Assembly: GCA_024693925.1 (NCBI GenBank)
Contig: JAILKH010000040.1
Location: forward strand, 1-64,000
From: Lachnospiraceae bacterium
GTDB lineage: Bacteria > Bacillota > Clostridia > Lachnospirales > Lachnospiraceae
Direction of reading: 5' to 3'
DNA length: 64,000 nucleotides
In this document: positions 55,446-63,256 of the stretch, piece after piece
Layout of the letters: each line of letters opens with the position of its first letter
Numbering within the stretch: position 1 is the stretch's first letter
Made by a program: the position numbers and the translations under genes
Notes under the pieces: generated by a model
What the model was told of the DNA's origin: nothing
The model's database searches: none
The model's input: only the letters and a program-made list of their open reading frames with translations

Positions 55446-56732
55446 ATGAATATCAGATTTTATAATGCCAGGATACTGACTATGGTCGAGGGGCAGGAGA
55501 TTTTTGACGGTGAGTTATGGGTAGAAGGAAGCCGGATCACTTATGTCGGAGAAGCAAAAAGCGAGGAGGAAATAAGTAAAGTATCGGGTCGCTTTACCAG
55601 ATGTATTGATTGCAGGGGAAATCTTCTAATGCCCGGGTTTAAAGATGCACACACACATTCGGGAATGACACTTATGAGAACTTATGCGGATGGCCTTCCT
55701 CTTCAGGAATGGCTTGAAACAAAGATATTTCCTTTGGAAGCCAAAATGAGCGGTGAGGATTGTGCTTTGCTTACAAAGCTTGCCATTCTTGAATATCTTA
55801 CGTCGGGTATTACAGCAATAATGGATATGTATCTTTCGCCCGAAGATATAGCAACAGCCTGTGAAGAGACCGGTATGAGAGTGGTTCAGGTCAGTGGTAT
55901 AAACAAGTTTGGGCCTTCGTTGGAAGTGTTTGAAGAAAGATTTCTTAAGCTTAATGACAGACATCCTTTAAGCAGCTATAAAATGGGATTCCATGCGGAA
56001 TATACCTGTGATAAAGAGCTGCTTATGAAATTATCGGATCTGGCGCATAAATATAAAGCCCCCATGTATACTCATAATTCGGAAACGGTTCGGGAGGTTA
56101 AGGAGTGTGTTGACAGATATCAAATGACACCTACCGTATTTCTTGACAGTTTGGGATTATTTGATTATGGCGGTGGGGGATATCACTGCTGTCATATGAC
56201 GGATGAAGATATTGAAGTTTTTAAGAAACATAATATGTCGGTGGTGACCAATCCGGGATCAAATACAAAACTTGCCAGCGGAATCGCTCCGGTTGCAAGG
56301 TTTTTGGAAGAGGGTATTAATGTTGCTATCGGTACAGACGGACCTTCTTCCAATAATTGTCTTGATATGTTCAGAGAGATGTTTCTGGTTACGGGGCTTG
56401 CAAAATTAAGAGAGAAGGATGCATCGGTGGTTTCCGGTATGGAAGTTTTAAAGATGGCGACAGTGGGCGGTGCCAGGGCGATGGATATTATGGATTGCGA
56501 TGTTTTGGCAAGCGGAAAAGAGGCGGACATCATAATGATAGATCTTATGCAGCCCAATATGCAGCCTATTAATGATATAGCCAATAATTTGGTTTACAGC
56601 GGCAGTAAACAAAATGTTAAGATGACTATGATCCATGGGAAAATATTATATGAAGACGGTAAATTTAACATAGGGATAAGTCCCGCAGATATTTACAAAG
56701 GCGCAAGTATGATCCAAAAGAGGTTGTTTTAA
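55446..56732 (+). CDS. Amidohydrolase, probable SAH/MTA/5'-deoxyadenosine deaminase
   Basis: The 428-residue protein is a metal-dependent amidohydrolase of the ATZ/TRZ group. Visible ligands: GFKDAHTHSGMTL (HxH), GFHAEYTCD, YHCCHMTDED and IGTDGPSSNN (Asp). Loops resemble the MtaD/DadD group that deaminates adenosine-type compounds, and the neighbouring PNP and Cdd support a nucleoside substrate. Exact substrate is inference. GGAGG precedes ATG 55446. It overlaps the next gene by 1 base. Confidence 0.88.
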   Translation: MNIRFYNARILTMVEGQEIFDGELWVEGSRITYVGEAKSEEEISKVSGRFTRCIDCRGNLLMPGFKDAHTHSGMTLMRTYADGLPLQEWLETKIFPLEAKMSGEDCALLTKLAILEYLTSGITAIMDMYLSPEDIATACEETGMRVVQVSGINKFGPSLEVFEERFLKLNDRHPLSSYKMGFHAEYTCDKELLMKLSDLAHKYKAPMYTHNSETVREVKECVDRYQMTPTVFLDSLGLFDYGGGGYHCCHMTDEDIEVFKKHNMSVVTNPGSNTKLASGIAPVARFLEEGINVAIGTDGPSSNNCLDMFREMFLVTGLAKLREKDASVVSGMEVLKMATVGGARAMDIMDCDVLASGKEADIIMIDLMQPNMQPINDIANNLVYSGSKQNVKMTMIHGKILYEDGKFNIGISPADIYKGASMIQKRLF

Positions 56733-58417
56733 TGAGTTCACTGGTTATTATTATCATTCCGGTATTGATCCTTATAATTTTTCTTGAAGGCAGTCTGAGG
56801 GAAAAAAGATCAAAGGAAGAATTCAGAAAAGAGCTTAAAGAGAATTACGGAAAGCAGAAGGATAAGGCTTTAGGTAAGGATGATCTTCTCCGTATATCAG
56901 GTTATCATCATAAATGTATGGAAAATGCCCCGGAGGGATTCTGTATTGATGAAATAACCTGGAATGATCTTTCTATGGATGATATTTTTATGAGGCTGAA
57001 TTCCTGTTATTCGTCTTTGGGGGAGGAAGAATTATATCACAGACTTCACTGTCCGATCCTTGGGCCGGATGAGGAGTATGATCATTTCTGTAAAATGAGA
57101 GAGTATTTTGAGGAACATGAGCAGGAAAGGATAAAGCTTCAGGAAATATTCAATAATATCGGTATTAACAGGAAGACGTCGATAACCAAAATATATGATT
57201 ATGTAAGTGTTCTTAAGCCGGAATCAAATGTGAGCCATTATATAATGATCCTGTTTGTAATATGCTCAGTAATCTCCATATTTATAATTCCGGGAATCGG
57301 GGTTTTGCTGTTCCTTGCCATGCTTATTGTTTCCATCGGTTCTTATCTTAAGACCAAAAAGGTTATTGAACCTTTGATAGTGACCTTTAATTATACGGGT
57401 AGGATGATAGTAGCCTGTGAAAAGATAAGTGAATTTGCACCGGAGATTCTTGTTAAGGATATTGCCAAACTGAAAGAATATGAGAAACCTTTAAGAGGAC
57501 TCCTTAATAAAACCCTGTGGATATCTTCCGGTGCGGTTTCCATGGATAATCCGGTGATGCTTTTGCTGGAATATATAAAAATGGTCTTTCATATAGATCT
57601 TATAATGATCAATGATCTTACTGTATTATTAAAGGAGCATATAGGTGAGATCGACGGAATAAGATATATACTTGGAAGTATAGATGCTGCTATTGCGGTG
57701 GGATCCTATAAAAACAGTCTTTATAATGTTTGTATACCCGAATTTATCAAGGATAATGAGGTTGCCATTGATATCGAAGATTGTATACATCCTCTGGTTG
57801 CTGCTCCGGTGTCCAACAGTATAAAGGTTAAGGGGGCGGTTCTTGTGACCGGATCCAATGCTTCCGGTAAATCCACCTTTCTTAAAACGCTGGCTGTCTC
57901 GGCTCTGTTTGCCCAGACTTTGGGTTTTGTGCCTTCAAAAACGTACAGGGCATCCAGATTTAAAATATTTACGTCAATGGCTCTTAATGACAGTATAAGC
58001 AACGGTGAAAGCTATTTTATTGTTGAGATAAAATCTATTAAGAGAATAATTGATGCAGGGTTTGATGCACCGGTATTATGCTGTATTGATGAGGTTTTAA
58101 GAGGAACAAATACGGTAGAACGTATTGCGGCATCAACACAGATACTAAGAAGTCTTGTAAGACCCGGTTATATTGTTTTTGCAGCAACACATGATATCGA
58201 ACTTACAAAGCTGCTTAAAGAAGACTATATAAATTATCATTTCGAGGAAGTTGTTTCGGGTAATGATATTAAGTTTAATTATTTATTGCAGGAGGGAAGT
58301 GCCAGAACCAGAAATGCAATAAAATTGCTGAAAATAATGGGCTATGAAGAAAATATAATACATGATGCGGATGATATGGTTGAAAGATTTATCAACACCG
58401 GAAATTGGAGCTTATAA
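56732..58417 (+). CDS. Membrane-anchored MutS-like ATPase
   Basis: The 561-residue protein carries a MutS-type ATPase at its C-terminus: Walker A GSNASGKSTFLKTLA (about 374-388), MutS-specific SMALNDSISNGESYF, Walker B VLCCIDEVLRGTN and ATHDIELTKLL. The mismatch-recognition and connector domains of MutS are absent. The N-terminus has a membrane helix (3-20) and a helical pair near 171-210. A lever/clamp-like helical region links them. Family members of this layout are poorly studied; a DNA-end or junction role is inferred from the ATPase. It starts one base inside the amidohydrolase stop and ends overlapping rnhA. Confidence 0.85.
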   Translation: MSSLVIIIIPVLILIIFLEGSLREKRSKEEFRKELKENYGKQKDKALGKDDLLRISGYHHKCMENAPEGFCIDEITWNDLSMDDIFMRLNSCYSSLGEEELYHRLHCPILGPDEEYDHFCKMREYFEEHEQERIKLQEIFNNIGINRKTSITKIYDYVSVLKPESNVSHYIMILFVICSVISIFIIPGIGVLLFLAMLIVSIGSYLKTKKVIEPLIVTFNYTGRMIVACEKISEFAPEILVKDIAKLKEYEKPLRGLLNKTLWISSGAVSMDNPVMLLLEYIKMVFHIDLIMINDLTVLLKEHIGEIDGIRYILGSIDAAIAVGSYKNSLYNVCIPEFIKDNEVAIDIEDCIHPLVAAPVSNSIKVKGAVLVTGSNASGKSTFLKTLAVSALFAQTLGFVPSKTYRASRFKIFTSMALNDSISNGESYFIVEIKSIKRIIDAGFDAPVLCCIDEVLRGTNTVERIAASTQILRSLVRPGYIVFAATHDIELTKLLKEDYINYHFEEVVSGNDIKFNYLLQEGSARTRNAIKLLKIMGYEENIIHDADDMVERFINTGNWSL

Positions 58418-58893
58418 TGAAGGTAAAGATATATACTGACGGGGCTGCCCGTTCTAATCCGGAAGGACCCGGGGGGTACGGTACAATATTACATTATGTG
58501 GATCAAAAAGGAGAATTACATGTAAAGGAACTTAGTGCGGGGTATAAGAAAACCACAAATAACAGAATGGAATTAATGGCTGTTATAGCCGGGCTTGAAG
58601 CACTTATCAAACCCTGCAGTGTGGAGATCATATCCGATTCAAAATATGTAACCGATGCCTTTAACCGCCACTGGATAGACAGCTGGATAAATAATAACTG
58701 GAAAAATTCACAAAAAAAACAGGTACTTAACAGGGATTTATGGGTACGGTTGTTGAAAGCCAAAGAACCTCATGAGGTGACTTTTACCTGGGTTAAGGGA
58801 CATGCGGGGCATCCGGAAAATGAAAGATGTGATCTTCTGGCCACAAGTGCGGCGCATAAAGAGGAACTGCTGGAGGATATTGTTGACTTATAA
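58417..58893 (+). CDS. rnhA: Ribonuclease HI
   Basis: RnhA cleaves RNA in RNA-DNA hybrids. I choose ATG 58417 (TAATG overlap with the preceding stop, GGAG 6 bases upstream), giving 158 residues. Motifs: KIYTDGAARSNPEGPGGYGT, NRMELMAVIAGLEAL (Glu), ISDSKYVTDAF (Asp) and WVKGHAGHPENERCDLLA (His, Asp). All catalytic acids are present. The coupling to the MutS-like gene suggests shared expression. Confidence 0.95.
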   Translation: MKVKIYTDGAARSNPEGPGGYGTILHYVDQKGELHVKELSAGYKKTTNNRMELMAVIAGLEALIKPCSVEIISDSKYVTDAFNRHWIDSWINNNWKNSQKKQVLNRDLWVRLLKAKEPHEVTFTWVKGHAGHPENERCDLLATSAAHKEELLEDIVDL

Positions 58894-58946
58894 GGTGATA
58901 TGATGGTATATTTATCCTTAGTTTTACAGAAAGGTAAGGTATTAAA

Positions 58947-59117
58947 ATGATCGCTTTTTTAAATATGTTTTTTTCATATCTTATTCTTGTGATAATAATG
59001 GCTGCTTTAGCGGTATGCGGTGTTATCGCAGGTAAGAAGTTAAGAGATTCCAAAAACGCCAAGCTTAGGACCGAAGCCCTTAAGGAAGAAGAGGTTAAGG
59101 ATGCAAAGAAGGCTTAA
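58947..59117 (+). CDS. 56-residue single-span membrane protein
   Basis: The frame starts at ATG 58947 with GGTAAGG about 9 bases upstream and ends with TAA at 59115. It encodes one strong membrane helix (about residues 4-29, FFSYLILVIIMAALAVC followed by GVIAGKK) and a charged Lys/Glu tail. It fills the gap between rnhA and thrC. The ribosome site, membrane segment and charged tail favour a real protein, although I recognise no family. Confidence 0.6.
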   Translation: MIAFLNMFFSYLILVIIMAALAVCGVIAGKKLRDSKNAKLRTEALKEEEVKDAKKA

Positions 59118-59175
59118 GTGGCTGTTCTTTAGGGGAATTTATTAATTTTAATCAATTATTTTAGTGGAGATAATA

Positions 59176-60660
59176 ATGAATATTATATATAGAAGTACCA
59201 GAGGAGATAAGAAGGAATATACTGCATCCGAAGCGATAATCAAGGGGTTATGTGATGACGGAGGATTATTTGTTCCCAACGTTTTTCCAAAGCTTAATAT
59301 TGAATTATCCGATCTGCCGGGACTTGACTACAAACAAACAGCATATGAAGTAATGAAGGAGTTTCTTACCGATTACACGCGGGAGGAACTTCTTGATTGT
59401 ATAAATAAAGCATATGATGATAAATTTGATGAAGAAGAGAAGGCTTTGCTTACAAAACATGGAGACCGGTATTTTCTTGAGCTTTTTCATGGAAAGACCA
59501 TAGCTTTTAAGGATATGGCGCTTTCAATATTGCCGCATCTTCTTACGACGGCAATGAAAAAAAATAATGTAAATAAGGAAGTGGTTATCCTTACCGCAAC
59601 TTCCGGTGATACCGGAAAAGCTGCATTGTCGGGATTTGCCGATGTTTCGGGTACAAGAATAATTGTTTTCTATCCCAAAGGCGGAGTCAGCAGGATACAG
59701 GAACTTCAGATGATAACCGAAAAGGGTAAAAATACCAAGGTTGTGGGAGTTAAGGGAAATTTTGATAATTGTCAGAGTGGCGTTAAAGAGATATTTAATG
59801 ATGAAGAGCTTAAGGCTTTACTTGATAAAGAGGGTTTTGTTTTTTCTTCCGCCAACTCTATCAATATAGGCCGCCTTATCCCACAGGTGGTTTATTATGT
59901 TTTTGCTTACGGAAGGATGATCGCAAACGGGGCGATAAAGGCAGGCGAGAAGATTAATTTTGTGGTACCTACCGGTAATTTCGGGAATATACTTGCAGGT
60001 TATTATGCCAAGCAGATGGGTCTTCCCATTGATAAGCTTGTATGTGCTTCCAATGAGAATAAGGTATTGTATGATTTTTTCAGAAGCGGAAAATATGATA
60101 AGAACCGGGAATTTATTCTGACTTCTTCACCGTCAATGGATATCCTTATCTCCAGTAATCTTGAACGACTTATATATTTAATATGCGATAGTGATGCAGA
60201 TAAAAATGCCGGACTTATGAAAGAACTTAATATGTCAGGTGTGTACAGGATCGATGAGAATATGGCAGAGAGACTTAAGGATTTCTATGGGGCATATGCG
60301 GATGAGAAGGAAGTATTTAATACTATAAGATCCATATACGATAATACGGGGTACGTTATTGATACGCATACGGCGGTTGCGGCTGCCTGTGATCTTAAAT
60401 ATAAAGAAGATACTAAAGATGAAAACAAGAGTGTAATCGTATCAACCGCAAGTCCTTACAAGTTTGTCTCTAATGTATTGAAGGCCATTGGAGAGGATGT
60501 TTCGGATAAAGACGATTTTGAGCTGGCGGACAGATTGAGTGAACTGTCGAAGGTTAAGATCCCGCCGGCAGTTGAAGAGATCAGAAATGCTAAAATACTT
60601 CATGACACGGTATGTGAAGTTTCGCAAATGAAAGAAACAGTAAAGAGCAGCCTTATATAG
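59176..60660 (+). CDS. thrC: Threonine synthase
   Basis: ThrC makes threonine from O-phosphohomoserine with PLP. ATG 59176 has TGGAG 6 bases upstream; the GTG at 59164 is not preferred. The 494-residue protein has the opening IIYRSTRGDKKEYTASEAI, PLP-lysine motif FHGKTIAFKDMAL, TATSGDTGKAA, and PTGNFGNILAGYYAK. A strong terminator sits at its 3' end (60642-60672), overlapping the last codons. Confidence 0.96.
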   Translation: MNIIYRSTRGDKKEYTASEAIIKGLCDDGGLFVPNVFPKLNIELSDLPGLDYKQTAYEVMKEFLTDYTREELLDCINKAYDDKFDEEEKALLTKHGDRYFLELFHGKTIAFKDMALSILPHLLTTAMKKNNVNKEVVILTATSGDTGKAALSGFADVSGTRIIVFYPKGGVSRIQELQMITEKGKNTKVVGVKGNFDNCQSGVKEIFNDEELKALLDKEGFVFSSANSINIGRLIPQVVYYVFAYGRMIANGAIKAGEKINFVVPTGNFGNILAGYYAKQMGLPIDKLVCASNENKVLYDFFRSGKYDKNREFILTSSPSMDILISSNLERLIYLICDSDADKNAGLMKELNMSGVYRIDENMAERLKDFYGAYADEKEVFNTIRSIYDNTGYVIDTHTAVAAACDLKYKEDTKDENKSVIVSTASPYKFVSNVLKAIGEDVSDKDDFELADRLSELSKVKIPPAVEEIRNAKILHDTVCEVSQMKETVKSSLI

Positions 60661-60672
60661 GCTGCTCTTTTT
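60642..60672. terminator. Bidirectional intrinsic terminator at thrC end
   Basis: A perfect 12-bp stem (AAAGAGCAGCCT with its complement), loop TATAT, followed by TTTTT. It overlaps the last codons and stop of thrC. A-runs on the left allow it to serve the convergent minus-strand CheX-like gene as well. Confidence 0.92.
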
Positions 60673-60690
60673 CAGGATCCTGAGATATAT

Positions 60691-61215
60691 TCAGTCCGGA
60701 ACCGGTAATTCATATAACAGAAATTTTACAGTACCAAAGGAGAATTTAACAGACAAAATGGTGATCTTTGCGTTTATTTCGGAAGTAAGATCTATGCTGT
60801 CATTCTTTTTTGGAGCATTTAAACTCAGTTCGTATAAATTCAATTTACTCAACAAAACAATAAACAGACCATTGTGAAGATTCAAAAAATCCAAAAGAGC
60901 TTCTTTACACAGATCGTCAAAACTGTCTATCCCCAATTTGGCATATTGCTCAGCGAATTTAACAAGCACATCCGGATCTCCGTCTATAGCGGAATAGGCT
61001 GAGGGGATGCCGGTAATATCCTGAGAGAGTTCCTGACCGGCTTTATATTTATCGACGGTTTCAATCTTCTCGATTAATATCGAAGCGTCTACATACAGAG
61101 AAATATCTTCTATCAGCTTCTCAATATATGTTTTCACAAAAGAAGTCATAGAATCCGACAATTCATTATAATTGGAATTGTTAAGTATATTGGCTGTCAA
61201 AGCGTCATTTACCAT
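60691..61215 (-). CDS. CheX-like chemotaxis phosphatase (tentative)
   Basis: A 174-residue soluble protein with no signal sequence. The stretch SFDDLCKEALLDFLNLHNG resembles the helix that carries the Glu/Asn motif of CheX/CheC phosphatases (family pattern ExxNxxxGN), with Glu and Asn in place but not an exact match. It lies 17 bases after a CheY-like gene, the typical partner. The remainder of the protein is not recognised. It could be another CheX/CheC relative or an unrelated helical protein. Confidence 0.6.
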   Translation of the reverse strand: MVNDALTANILNNSNYNELSDSMTSFVKTYIEKLIEDISLYVDASILIEKIETVDKYKAGQELSQDITGIPSAYSAIDGDPDVLVKFAEQYAKLGIDSFDDLCKEALLDFLNLHNGLFIVLLSKLNLYELSLNAPKKNDSIDLTSEINAKITILSVKFSFGTVKFLLYELPVPD

Positions 61216-61232
61216 ATTATTCTCCTATATTG

Positions 61233-61601
61233 TTACTGAGGAATATTGTGCTTTAATACTTGCCTTAGAAGGTCTGCATCTACCGGTTTTTGAATAAAGT
61301 CTTTAGCACCGGCTTTTATTACTTCTCTTAAGTGTGTCTGAGTACCGACGGAAGAGATCACCACAATTGTGGCATTAGGGTCAAACTCTATGATTTCTTT
61401 GGTAGCGGTAATTCCGTCTTTTACCGGCATTACGATGTCCAAAAATACAATATCGGGTCGTTCGGATTTATATTTATTTACTGCGTCTTCGCCGTTTGCA
61501 ACTTCTATGATCTTATCATATCCGAAAGAATTCAGCATAGTGGTCATGCTTTTTCTGGCAAGAATAGAATCATCACAAACAAGCATTTTTATGTCTGACA
61601 T
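61233..61601 (-). CDS. Single-domain response regulator (CheY-like)
   Basis: I choose the inner ATG at 61601 with GGGAGG 5 bases upstream. The 122-residue protein is a receiver only: acidic pair Asp10-Asp11, phospho-acceptor Asp55 in VFLDIVMP, the ISS segment, and QKP near the end. It is CheY-like and sits beside a CheX-like gene, so a chemotaxis or signalling switch is likely. The predicted promoter is 61646-61674. Confidence 0.92.
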   Translation of the reverse strand: MSDIKMLVCDDSILARKSMTTMLNSFGYDKIIEVANGEDAVNKYKSERPDIVFLDIVMPVKDGITATKEIIEFDPNATIVVISSVGTQTHLREVIKAGAKDFIQKPVDADLLRQVLKHNIPQ

Positions 61602-61645
61602 ACACACCTCCCTGGTCACATATTCATTAAGATGTATTAATTAGT

Positions 61646-61674
61646 ATTTTAATATATTTTTTTAATATAATCAA
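61646..61674 (-). promoter_or_regulatory. Predicted promoter of the CheY/CheX-like pair
   Basis: On the minus strand TTGATT, 17 bases, TAAAAT (one mismatch). It starts about 40 bases before the CheY-like ATG and touches the end of the citrate synthase gene. No terminator separates them. Confidence 0.65.
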
Positions 61675-63050
61675 CACTCGAGTTTTGAACGGCTGTTGAT
61701 AGGGATGTAGGTCTGATCCGAGTGTATTGGTTTATAAGCGGGACGGATTATCTTGCTGTTATTATTCAGTTCTTCCATACGATGAGCACTCCATCCGACT
61801 ATTCTTGCAATGGCAAATATGGGAGTATACAGTTCTTTGGGAAGGCCCAACATATCATATACAAGTCCGGAGTAGAAATCCACATTACAGCAAACCCCTT
61901 TGTAGATTTTTCTTTCATCGGAAATAATCTTTGGACCAAGCTTTGCAACTTTGGAATAAAGGCCAAATTCTTTTTCCAGGCCTTTTTCAACAGACAGTTT
62001 CTCAACATAGCTTCTGAATATCTGTTCACGGGGGTCGGACAGTGAATAAACAGCATGTCCCATACCGTAAATAAGACCCTGCCTGTCAAAAGCCTCTTTA
62101 TGAAGAAGTTTTTTAAGATAAATGGATATTTCATCTTCGTCTTCCCAGTCTTTTACGGTGTTTTTCATATCATTGAACATGTCTACCACTTTAAGGTTTG
62201 CACCACCATGACGAGGACCTTTAAGAGAGCCTATTGCAGCGGCAATGACAGAATATGTATCGGTACCCGAAGAACTTACAACATGAGTGGTAAAGGAGGA
62301 GTTATTTCCACCGCCGTGTTCCATATGAAGGACAAGAGCAACATCGAGGATTTTAGCCTCCAGGGGCGTATAGGTTTTGTTGGCTCTTAATATACGCAAA
62401 ATATTTTCAGCGGTTGAAAGTTTTTCCTTCGGAGAATGAATATAAAGACTTTTACCATCATGATAATGTCTGTAAGCCTGATAGCCGTAAACCGATAAAA
62501 GCGGAAAAAGACTTATAAGCTGAAGACATTGCCTGAGGACATTGGGAGTTGAAATATCGTCTGCATTATCATCATAGGCATATAAGGTCAGAACACTTCT
62601 GGAAAGAGTGTTCATCATGTCACGACTGGGAGCTTTCATAATGATATCACGCACGAAGCTGGTAGGCAGAGTACGATAATTGGCAAGTAATTTGCAAAAA
62701 GCATCCAATTCATCATTGGTAGGAAGTTTATTAAAGAGAAGAAGATAGGTGACTTCTTCAAAACCAAAGCGTTCTTCACTTGTAAAGCCGCGAACAAGGT
62801 CTCTTACATTATATCCTCTGTAAAAAAGTTCGCCGGCTATGGGGACTTGTTTTCCGTCCACGATTTTATTTGCACGCACATCTGAAATATTGGTAAGTCC
62901 GGCAAGTACACCTTTTCCGTTAACATCACGTAATCCTCTTTTTACATCGAATTTAGAATATAAATCCGAATCAATGTCATTTCCGCGTTCGGTTAATTCG
63001 GCAAGTCTGAGGATTTCAGGTGTGATCTCAATATTATTTATATTATTCAT
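61671..63050 (-). CDS. gltA: Citrate synthase
   Basis: GltA condenses acetyl-CoA and oxaloacetate. The 459-residue protein has FYRGYNVRDLVRGF, catalytic His region MEHGGGNNSSFTTHVV and GSLKGPRHGGAN, MGHAVYS and the Asp in CCNVDFYSGL. In this type of anaerobe it probably feeds glutamate synthesis (inference). GGGGG lies before the start. The promoter is 63091-63120. Confidence 0.95.
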   Translation of the reverse strand: MNNINNIEITPEILRLAELTERGNDIDSDLYSKFDVKRGLRDVNGKGVLAGLTNISDVRANKIVDGKQVPIAGELFYRGYNVRDLVRGFTSEERFGFEEVTYLLLFNKLPTNDELDAFCKLLANYRTLPTSFVRDIIMKAPSRDMMNTLSRSVLTLYAYDDNADDISTPNVLRQCLQLISLFPLLSVYGYQAYRHYHDGKSLYIHSPKEKLSTAENILRILRANKTYTPLEAKILDVALVLHMEHGGGNNSSFTTHVVSSSGTDTYSVIAAAIGSLKGPRHGGANLKVVDMFNDMKNTVKDWEDEDEISIYLKKLLHKEAFDRQGLIYGMGHAVYSLSDPREQIFRSYVEKLSVEKGLEKEFGLYSKVAKLGPKIISDERKIYKGVCCNVDFYSGLVYDMLGLPKELYTPIFAIARIVGWSAHRMEELNNNSKIIRPAYKPIHSDQTYIPINSRSKLEC

Positions 63051-63090
63051 TCGGTCCCCCCCTTTTCTGAAAATTCAATTTAACTTAATA

Positions 63091-63120
63091 ATTTTAACAT
63101 GTGTTTTTGTCAGGTGTAAA
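63091..63120 (-). promoter_or_regulatory. Predicted promoter of citrate synthase
   Basis: On the minus strand TTTACA, 18 bases, TAAAAT with TG one base upstream (extended -10). Both boxes differ from consensus at one position. The 63051-63256 gap also holds a perfect TATAAT at 63209-63214 on the plus strand, with a weak -35 (TTTATT), for the next gene. Confidence 0.65.
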
Positions 63121-63256
63121 GAAATTTATGTAAAGCAGGTATGACATAAGAGGATTTTGGTCATTTCATTTTTTCCGATAGGAGGTTTATTGTTTTCCGA
63201 AGTAGATATATAATACAGGTTGATTTGTAAATATAGAGAAAACAAGAGGATTGATC

